Made by a program: the position numbers and the translations under genes
The notes under the pieces: model-generated
Databases searched by the model: none
What the model saw: the letters and a program-made list of their open reading frames with translations, nothing else
What the model was told of the DNA's origin: nothing
Origin: Suillus spraguei
Taxonomy: Eukaryota > Basidiomycota > Agaricomycetes > Boletales > Suillaceae
Reading direction: 5' to 3'
Length of the DNA stretch: 64,000 nt
Assembly (NCBI GenBank): GCA_016800925.1
Contig: JABCPU010000138.1
Span: 93,508-157,507 of the forward strand
Part shown: in pieces, positions 30,318-39,500 of the stretch
How the letters are laid out: each line of letters opens with the position of its first letter
Position numbering within the stretch: position 1 is the stretch's first letter

Positions 30318-33300
30318 GGGTGAGGGTGAGCAATCATCTTACAAAAAATTGCTGGAGCTTCAAAACTTGGTGTGTTGTCTTCTATGACCTTCAAAACAAT
30401 GGGAAAAAGCTTGGTTGCATGGTTGATGGTGTCTGAGATGTGTATCTTCAAATATACCAACCACTACTATAGACTCTAGGTCTATCATCTGACAAAAAAT
30501 TGCTGGAGCTTCAAGACTTGGTGTATCATCTTTAGTGACCTTGAAAATGGTAGGAAGCAGTTTTCTTATATGATAGGTCATGTCTAGTATGTCTGACTTG
30601 GGATGGGCTTCTACCTACTATAGGCACTAAGTCTATCATCTTACAAAAAATTGCTAGAGCTTCAAGACTTGATGTATCATCTTCAGTGACCTTCAAAATG
30701 GTAGGAAGCAGTTTTCTTAGATGATAGTCATGTCTAGAATGTCTGACTTGAGATGGGCCTTTACCTACTATAGGCACTAAGTCTATCATCTTACAAAAAA
30801 TTGCTAGAGCTTCAAGACTTGATGTATCATCTTCAGTGATCTTCAAAATGGTAGGAAGCAGCTTTCTAGATGATAGGTCATGTCTAGTATGTCTGATTTG
30901 GGATGGGCATCTACCTACTATAGGCACTAAGTCTATCATCTTACAAAAAATTGCTAGAGCTCCAAGACTTGGTGTATCATCTTCAGTGACCTTTAAAATG
31001 GTAGAAAGAAGCTTTTTTGTATGATAGGTCATGTCTAGTATGTCTGACTTAAGATGCACCTCTATCTACTATAAGCACCAAGTCTATTAGCTGATAAACA
31101 ATTGCTGGAGCTTCAAGACTTGGTGTATCATCTTCAGTGACCTTTAAAATGGTAGGAAGCAGTTTTCCTGGATGATAGGTCATGTCTAGAATGTCTGACT
31201 TAAGATGGGCCTCTAGTTACTATAGGCACCAAGTCTATCAGCTGACAAAAAATTGCTAGAGCTTCAAGACTTGGTGTATCATCTTCAGTGACCTTTAAAA
31301 TACTAGGGAGAAACTTTCCTATATGATAGGTCATGTCTAGTATGTCTGACTTAAGATGGACCTCTATCTACTATAAGCACCAAGTCTATCATCTGACAAA
31401 AAATTGCTGGAGCTTCAAGACTTGGTGTATCATCTTCAGTGACCTTTAAAATACTAGGGAGAAACTTTCCTATATGGTAGGTCATGTCTAGAATGTCTAA
31501 CTTGAGAGGGGCCTCTAGCAACTATAAGCACTAAGTCTATCAGCTGACAAAACATTGCTAGGGCTTCAAGACTTGGTGTATGATCTTCAGTGACCTTTAA
31601 AATAGTAGGAAGCAGCTTTTCTAGATGATAGGTCATGTCTAGCATGTATGACTTAAGATGGACCTCTATCTACTATAAGCACCAAGTCTATCAGCTAATA
31701 AAAAATTACTAGAGCTTCAAGACTTGGTGTATCATCTTCAGTGACCTTTAAAATGGTAGGAAGCAGTTTTCCTGGATGATAGGTCATGTCTAGCATGTCT
31801 GACTTGAGATGGGCCTCTACCTACTATAAGCACCAAGTCTATCAGCTGATAAAAAATTGCTAGAGCTCCAATACTTGGTGTATCATCTTCAGTGACATTT
31901 AAAATGGTAGGAAGAAGCTTTTCTATATGATCGGTCATGTCTAGCATGTCTGACTTAAGATGGACCTCTATCTACTATAAGCACCAAGTCTATCAGCTGA
32001 TAAAAAATTGCTAGAGCTTCAAGACTTGGTGTATCATCTTCAGTGACCTTTAAAATACTAGGGAGAAACTTTCCTATATGATAGGTCATGTCTAGAATGT
32101 CTGACTCAAAATAGGTCTCCACCTACTATAGGCACCAAGTCTATCATCTGACAAAACATTGCTGGGGCTTCAAGACTTGGTGTATCAGCTTCAGTGACCT
32201 TTAGAATGATAGGAAGTAGCATTCCTAGATGATAGGTCATGTCCAGAATATCTGATTTGAGATAGGCCTCTACCTACTATAGGCACTAAGGCTAGTAACT
32301 GCCAAAAAATTGCTAGAGCTCTAAGACTTGGTATATCATCTTCAGTGACCTTGAAAATACTAGGAAGAAGTTTTCCTAGATGACAGGTCATGTCTAGTAT
32401 GTCTGACTCAATATAGGTCTCCACCTACTATAGGCACCAAGTCTATCATCTGACAAAAAATTGCTAGAGCTTCAAGACTTGGTGTATCAGCTTCAGTGAC
32501 CTTCAAAATGGTAGGAAGCAGCTTTCCTAGATGATAGGTCATGTCTAGAATGTCTGACTTGAGATGGGCCTCTAGCAACTATAGGCACTAAGTCTATCAT
32601 CTTACAAACAATTGCTGGAGCTTCAAGACTTGGTGTATGATCTTCAGTGACCTTCAAAATGGTAGGAAGCAGCTTTTCTAGATGATAGGTCATGTCTAGT
32701 ATGTCTGACTTAAGATGGGCCTTTACCTACTATAGACACTAAGTCTATCATCTTATAAAAAATTGCTGAAGCTTCAAGACTTGGTGTATCATCTTCAGTG
32801 ACTTTTAAAATAGTAGGAAGCAGCTTTTCTAGATGATAGGTCATGTCCAGTATGTCTGACTTGAGATGGGCCTCTAGCTACTATAAGCACCAAGTCTATC
32901 ATCTGACAAAAATTTGCTGGAGCTTCAAGACTTGGTGTATTATCTTCAGTGACCTTTAGAATGGTAGGAAGCAGCTTTTATAGATGATAGGTCATGTCTG
33001 GAATGTCTGACTTAAGTTGGGCCTCTAGCAACTATAAGCACCAGGTCTATCAGCTGACAAAAAATTGCTAGAGCTTCAAGACTTGGTGTATCATCTTCAG
33101 TGACCTTCAAAATGGTAGGAAGCAGCTTTTCTAGATGATAGGTCATGTCTAGCATGTCTGACTTGAGATGGGCCTCTACCTACTATAGGCACTAAGTCCA
33201 TCATCTTACAAAAAATTGCTAGAGCTCCAAGACTTGGTGTATCATCTTCAGTGACCTTTAAAATGGTAGGAAGCAGCTTTTCTAGATGATAGGTGATGTC

Positions 33301-33378
33301 TAGTATGTCTGACTTAAGATGGGCCTCTACCTACTATAGGCACTAAGTCTATCATCTTACAAAAAATTGCTGGAGCTT
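30318..33378 (-). repeat. 150-bp satellite, about 20 tandem copies
   Basis: AT-rich head-to-tail units of about 149-151 bp. Landmarks per unit are CTATCATCTTACAAAAAATT, GCT(A/G)GAGCTTCAAGACTTGG, TGTATCATCTTCAGTGACCT, TAGATGATAGGTCATGTCTA and CTACTATAGGCAC. Units differ by substitutions, so the array is not fresh. Because 150 is divisible by three, the minus strand can be open over several units (for example 30532-31059, 175 codons) with a 50-residue period such as DDTPSLEALAIFCKMIDLVP. Stops occur in other units, so I treat this as satellite DNA, not a gene. Confidence 0.9.
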
Positions 33379-33986
33379 CACTCTCCCTTTTGGCTCCCTG
33401 GCCTCAGCTCCATCCTAATAATTTTGTTTTCCCGCAGCTTCAGACAACCTGTGGCAAATCACAACCCATAATTTGGTTTTACCAATTTATTATTGTCTCC
33501 TCTGGGCCGTCATACCGGAAGCACCAGTTTGACAACTGTGGGTGGTTTTGAACTTCTGTTGATTCTTCAAATCGAACCACTCTACAAAGAACTCACAACT
33601 GCACCACCAACATCCATCTCAGTCCTGAGGTGATCCTGGTCGAGATTGCCTTGTCTATAGTTCGAAGCTGTTTGACCGAAGGAATCGATATATCAAATAT
33701 TTATTGTTGTGACAACATCATGAGCATGAACGATGCTCGTACATGATTCTTAATCTTTACTCTGCTCAACAGCGACTCACACCAACCCATAGTCTACGCT
33801 TCTTTGCCCCTTCCGATCTTCTTGACTATTGAATGTACGAGATGCATTATCTACGTCTCTGACAAAACGCCTGGCAGCGGTCCATTGCGATTGGCCATCT
33901 TGCTACCCAACATCCTCGTGCTTGGCCCACTCCGGGTGATTTTTGGATGGGTGTTGATGGTCATATGGTTGCCTGTGCGAGCTGTT
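33379..33986. other. Unassigned segment after satellite
   Basis: The satellite breaks off mid-unit at CTGGAGCTTCAC. A plus-strand frame from 33804 is strongly hydrophobic (LRLAILLPNILVLGPLRVIF, GWVLMVIWLPV), suggesting a fragment of a membrane protein. It terminates inside the 54-bp element. Family unknown. Confidence 0.3.
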
Positions 33987-34040
33987 CTATGTCATACTAG
34001 GACGACTACAGGGGCGCGGGCGAAAGACCGTACACCATAG
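33987..34040 (+). mobile_element. 54-bp palindromic-ended element, copy 4
   Basis: CTATGTCATACTAGG to GTACACCATAG, same orientation as copy 1, about 17-21 kb away from the others. It again supplies the tail CHTRTTTGARAKDRTP and stop to an upstream hydrophobic frame. Confidence 0.75.
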
Positions 34041-34366
34041 TCCTATACAATGTGTTAGTTCTATTGGTACACAAGGAAGGTGATGTTCTCGATTCTTCCA
34101 ACTAAGATGCTAACTGGCTTTGTCTTACAGCCGTCCGGCTTGGATTCAAAGCAATTCGATCTTCTCATGGGCCATTAGCGCAGTTAGTCGCTACCTGCAT
34201 CACTTGGCTCATTCTTGACTATTTTCTAGGTCTGTTCAGGACTGTGAATTGTTCTGCAAAACTATCTTTGGCCAAAAGGACTCGTCTCACCAGAATGTTC
34301 CCATGCCGTACCACGCTGTCGAGCTCCCTTCCAAGCTTCGCTTTGGCTATTACTTGTCAGGTACTA
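34041..34366 (+). other. Exon-like fragments of an unknown gene
   Basis: The plus strand shows SRPAWIQSNSIFSWAISAVS after a TCTTACAG acceptor, and VQDCELFCKTIFGQKDSSHQ, NVPMPYHAVELPSKLRFGYY, with a stop or possible intron between them. No family recognised. It ends at the MITE. Confidence 0.25.
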
Positions 34367-34795
34367 TGATACATCAGGAAATCATGAGTTTACCTATTCC
34401 TTACTTATTTCAAACTTTTCCCACTTATTCCAAATGGATCTACTTATTTCTCTTAAATTACCACCTGGTCCCAACTGAACTATCAGGATCTGTTAGCCAT
34501 CATTATAAATGTGTGCTATAAAATTATTGGACTCTTAATTTGCAAAATAGTACCTCAAGAGAATATTTGAGAAATAAAATCATCAGCATTAATGTGTCAC
34601 TCGAGCTTCATACTAGTCACTAATTGTTGGTCTTATGCAATGAAACTTGTCTCTCAGGCCCAACAAACATATTGGAATACTCAATTTTGAAGCAGTTGTC
34701 AAATTTCAGAAAAAAAAGTAGGTCCATTTGAAATAAGTGGGAAAAGTTTGAAATAAGTAAGGAATAAGTAAACTCATGATTTCCTGATGTAGCAC
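34367..34795. mobile_element. MITE with about 80-bp terminal inverted repeats
   Basis: Left arm TACATCAGGAAATCATGAGT...CCTTACTTATTTCAAACTTT, and the right arm near 34712-34795 is its near-perfect reverse complement. The interior (about 265 bp) is non-coding. Outside the arms, ACTA is present on both sides a few bases away; an exact target duplication could not be fixed. It sits at the broken end of the TAO3 fragment. Confidence 0.75.
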
Positions 34796-36330
34796 TAGGA
34801 TAGATCCTTTCGATCGCCTTTTCCTCTTGTGGATGATTGACTTCGGCCTGCGCCGTCTTGAGGTCATATTAGCGTGTACCAGTACCAGCCAGAAAATAGG
34901 AAACACCTTTCCAATGGGGTGCAAGAGACGAGTCAATGTATCGGCAAAAGCGATCTTGAACCGAAGACCATGCGCATTTGCGAAGGACTTGGCTAATAAT
35001 TCGGCTCCCTCCTCAAAATGCCTCTGGCGGCCATACCTAACTGATACACGAACACAAAAATACAGAGGACATGATAGATCTCACTCTCAGTTGAATGTGA
35101 CGGAGCCCTTTCACTAGATGCTTGTACTTCGTATCGAGGTATTTCGCCACTTGACCATTCATTACAGGCTCGAGCTCGCAAAGAAAACGATCCGTGACAC
35201 TCACAAAGCTGGTGGATAATTAGTTTGGACAATGGTGCAGTAACGACACCATGCTCACCGAACGTTTGCTAAGTGTCCGAGCAGCATAGCATAGAGTTCA
35301 GCATTAAGCCGATGATTAGCTGACTGTGCAACGAGCTTCAAGTCCGGTCTCTTGAACTGCTCGAACGTTGTTTCCTCCAGGGTAAATCCCAGCGTATCAC
35401 CCAGTGCGTCTTTGGACAAAATGGACAAGACGGCAATCAGAGCGCGACACATGATGTATATTGACGTCAGCAACTTTCGTTCATTCAGCAAGGTAAACAG
35501 CTCTTGAACTCTCGCACCACGTGTCCATAAAGGCGATTGACTAGCATGATGCTTAAGTATGTTGGGGCTGACATTTTCATTATGACTGCGTCTCCAGCAC
35601 CTAATTGAGTCTATGACGGGTTTTGGATGTTCCTGAGCTATCTTTCCCAAAGAACTCATCAGGTCATCAAACTTAGGATCCAGCGAAGGACCCATGAAGT
35701 TTGTCAACAAAGGTTCGTGATCCTAAAGGCGCGTGAATGACGTATGCCCCACCCATTCGAAAAGAAAGTAAATACCAGTGTTTCGTGAAGGAAAGCAGTC
35801 ATCTTTGCCTCCGCCAGAGTAGAAAACCGAATAAAAACTGCATACAGAGCATAATCAGACGGCATCTTAGGACCCGATGGCACTTTGCCATCTTCCTCCA
35901 TTGAGGGTCCATCACCACTGAACATCTGAGCACCAAATGTGTCGGGTACGCAGGGGACGGGAGGAGGAGAGGATGAGTAAGAGAAGACGTGACCATAATC
36001 ACTCCCTGTGTCCGAGTTGTGAAATATAGATCCAGATTGAGAATGATGAGATCTTGCAGTGGAATGCCCCCTTGCCCTTGATGGAGCGCGGGGGCGTGAT
36101 TTGCTAGATTCAGGTGTCGGAGCGCGAGGATGAGGTGGACTTGTAGCATTGAATGTCTTATTAGATGTCAAGGTGGCGTGAGGCAAGGACGACGTCGAGC
36201 AGTTAAAGGGGTTCTTGAGGATGGGATATGCTTGGTAGTCCAGTGGAGGTAATGGCATACATCAGTGTTCTTCTTGAATGCGTTTCTGATGGATGCGAAG
36301 GATGGCTTCTTGGAGAACGGAGAGCTTGCG
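34796..36330 (-). pseudogene. TAO3: TAO3/PAG1 (Furry-like) cell morphogenesis protein, N-terminal fragment
   Basis: TAO3/PAG1/Mor2 is a large scaffold (over 2,000 residues) of the RAM/MOR polarity pathway. On the minus strand: KKPSFASIRNAFKKN, LPPLDYQAYPILKNPF, a Ser/Pro-rich region with SQSGSIFHNSDTGSDYGH, then exons GPSLDPKFDDLMSSLGKIAQ, KPVIDSIRCWRRS, YIMCRALIAVLSILSKDALG, ETTFEQFKRPDLKLVAQSAN, TDRFLCELEPVMNGQVAKYL, RVWPPEAFEEGAELLAKSFA, and TAQAEVNHPQ...AIERIYP. Introns are about 50 nt. After IYPSAT the sequence becomes the MITE and no TAO3 follows beyond it. A frame break lies near 36255 (KKNTD against MPLPPL). Only about 430 residues remain. Confidence 0.75.
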
Positions 36331-36572
36331 GTTATGGAAGGTTAAGTTGTATGTGAGCTTTTGTCTGACGAACAGGTTGCAAACTCACAGGCCTGGCACC
36401 CAGCAGCAAGCCGGGCCGCTCGCAGCTGTGTACATCTTCAATTGACTCGACCATAACGCCTCTCCTTGGAGCAACGTGTTCAAACCCTTGACAATCTATA
36501 ATGTCTTGTAAACAAGACTGAAAAAATCGTTCCTGGATTAGCCGTTTTCTATCCTCCTTTCGTCGTGTATTC
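36331..36572 (-). other. Short basic reading frame upstream of TAO3 fragment
   Basis: Minus strand MNTRRKEDRKRLIQERFFQS and following to LLLGARP, then GTGAGT. It could be a first exon of the TAO3 fragment or of nothing; it overlaps the start of the plus-strand gene at 36573. Not recognised. Confidence 0.2.
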
Positions 36573-39500
36573 ATGTCAGAGCCTCCTCCTGGACTTCCAG
36601 CTTTAAAGTTTCACTGTCCAAATGGGCCTGATATCAATAGTGCGTCAGTCCTGAGTTGGTGTTCCTCAATGGCAGATTCTTGGGACGAAACCCAGGGTAA
36701 TCTGTATGCAAAATGTGTGCTGGCATGCATGGAATATCACAAATGTGGTAGTCATCCCGAACACGAGTTCCTGTTATTTTTTTTCAGACATTGGATTGAT
36801 GGCTGCTCCGCTCAGGCTGTAGTGTCTACAGACCGTGCCGTGCAAAGACAAGGCTGTTCCTTCAAACAATCATCTGAATTAGTCTGTCCCTCATCATCTG
36901 ACACCAACGCATACGACTCTGTATCTATTTATGGTTCCCTCCGCGATGCAGCGCCACAACTTCAAGTCAGATATACACCATACAGCAAGCTTTGTATCTT
37001 TGACTTTCCTACATCTTCTGCGCCCTCGGCACTTCAAGTGTCCACTGTCCTGTCTCTGGTACACCGCCAGGCCCCGGCATACCAACTATATGAAAACCAA
37101 TGCTATTGGTTTTCGAGCACAGTGTGGGGCAGCTTGAAAGAGCTGTTCCGTAGTGATCAAGACTCGGAGTGTGGAAACCATCATGCACGTGGTCATTATC
37201 GCGGGGTCGCATTAGGATCGCCAACTAAGGATATCGAGGCTGTATGTGCTGCTTATCAGTCTGAGTGGCAAAAGATGTTGGGGACGCTTGAGCAGGTAAA
37301 GTCCCATCACGAAGCCAAAGAGGCAAAGGTGGGCTATTCTCAGCTAATATGGTCTCCATTTCTTGATGGTACTTGTTGTTGCAGAATCGACACAAATTGC
37401 ACATGGAGTTTGAGGTCGAAATCGAGCAACAGAAAGCCGAAATCCTAGTCAACAAGAGACTATCGAAAAACAATTGGCACATTATACCACTCAAGTCAGC
37501 GAATGCTATGGCGATAGAGCTAACAGGGGCTTTCGGCAAGGTGCGTATCTACAACATATATAACCCCTGCGATAGCGATAGCACACTCCACTTCATGGAG
37601 AGGCACATGGCGTCTGAACAAAACTCCCAGAGACATCGCAAGCAGCAGCGAATCGCTCAAGGCGACAACACTGTATATAATGAACATATAATCTGGCTAG
37701 GCGATTTCAATCGCCACCACCCAATGTGGGAAATGCAAAATAATGTACATCTCTTCACCGCGGCGAACTTAGACGCCGCGGGAGTACTGATAAACCTTCT
37801 ATCACTATATAACTTAGTCCAGGTCCTCCCCCCAAACATAGCCACTCTAGAGGCATCAAACACCAAAAACTTAACGCGCCCAGACAATGTATTTTGTTCA
37901 GCAGATCTTGAGCACTCGTTCACGCAGTGCAGTGTAGAGTACCAGCTACGCCCAGTAGTAACTGACCATTTCCCCATAATTAGTACCATCAACCTCCAAC
38001 CAGAACGAATTGAAACCAGCCCCAAGCACAACTTCAGAGACACGGACTGGGAAGAGTTCCGGGAGGTCCTTGAAACTAAACTAGACGACATCCCACAGGC
38101 AACGGAAATCAAGACACGAGAACAGTTCGACGAGGCGTTCAAGGCACTCACAACGAGCATCGCCGAAACAGTAGAGAAGTGCGTACCGAAGACCAAACCA
38201 TCCCCGTACGCGAAGAGATGGTGGTCGAAGGAACTGGACACCGAACGAAAAGCAACACACAAACTAGGAAGGATATCAAGAAAGAAATTAGCGAGACGAA
38301 ACGACCCAGTGCACGAGGAATATAGAATCGCACGAAACCGATTCTCAGAAAGTATCAAGCAAGCGAAGACAAACCATTGGACAGAATGGTTAGAGGAACT
38401 GACATTCACAGGAGTATGGACCTTTCATAGATACGTAGCAGGCGACCCTTCCGACCAGATACACACAAGGATCAAAACCCTCCAAGACCCGAGGGGAAAC
38501 AATCAGGACAACACGATGCAAGATAACACCCGAAAGAGCGAGCTACTTTACGAGGTATTCTTCAGAACGCCGCCAGACGATGACCAAGTGAACCCGGACT
38601 TCGACTACGACCCTCCAATATGTGAATTCAGACCAATCACGAACCAGCAAGTACACAGAGCAATCGCGAAACTATCACCGTTCAAAGCCCCAGGACCCAA
38701 TGGGATAAGCAATGTAGTATTAATGAAATGCGCTGACCTTCTTGTACCATTCATGGCACCAATATACAGAGCTACGTTCACCCTCGAAGTGTACCCGAAC
38801 GAATGGAAATGTTCCTCGACGATCGTACTCAGGAAGCCAGGAAGGCCAGACTACAGTGTCCCGAAGGCATATAGACCGATAACGCTACTAGACACGATGG
38901 CTAAGATCCTTTCATCATGTGTTGCCGACGATCTAACATATATTGCAGAAGAACACCATCTATTACCCCCAACCCACTTCGGCGGTCGACCGGGACGATC
39001 AACGGTAGACTCCCTCCACCTGCTAACTAAGTTCATAACAGATTCCTGGGCATCGAAAACAAACAACCACGTTTCCCTACTCTTCCTTGACGTAAAGGCG
39101 GCCTTCCCGAGCGTGGTAGCAAGCAAGCTACTACACAACCTCAGAAAAGCAAGAATACCAAAGGAATATGTAGATTGGTACAAACGAAGACTGGACAACA
39201 GAACGACGCATCTCTTTTTCGACGACTACCAGTCAAACTTGTTCAATGTGTCAGATGGACTAGACCAGGGATGTCCGCTATCCCCAATGGGCTTCATCTT
39301 CTACAACGCACCAGTCCTGCGAGTCGCAGACCCGAGACCCAGCAAAGGAGAACTGAGTCTAGGATTCATCGACGATGTAGCGCTAATAGCAAGAGGGCGC
39401 TCATACGAGGAATCAAACGCAAAGGTCAAAAACATGATGGAAAAGCAAGGAGGTGCACTTGACTGGAGCGAGGAATACAACGCTGAGTTTGAGCTAGACA

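Noticed and set aside
30318..33378. CRISPR-like or protein-coding reading of the 150-bp repeats
   Set aside because: Repeats are contiguous without unique spacers, the organism is a fungus, and stops appear in many units.
37373..37444. The first codons before the LINE as native LINE protein
   Set aside because: They lie upstream of the left target duplication boundary and match the host coiled-coil exon, which resumes after the right duplication.
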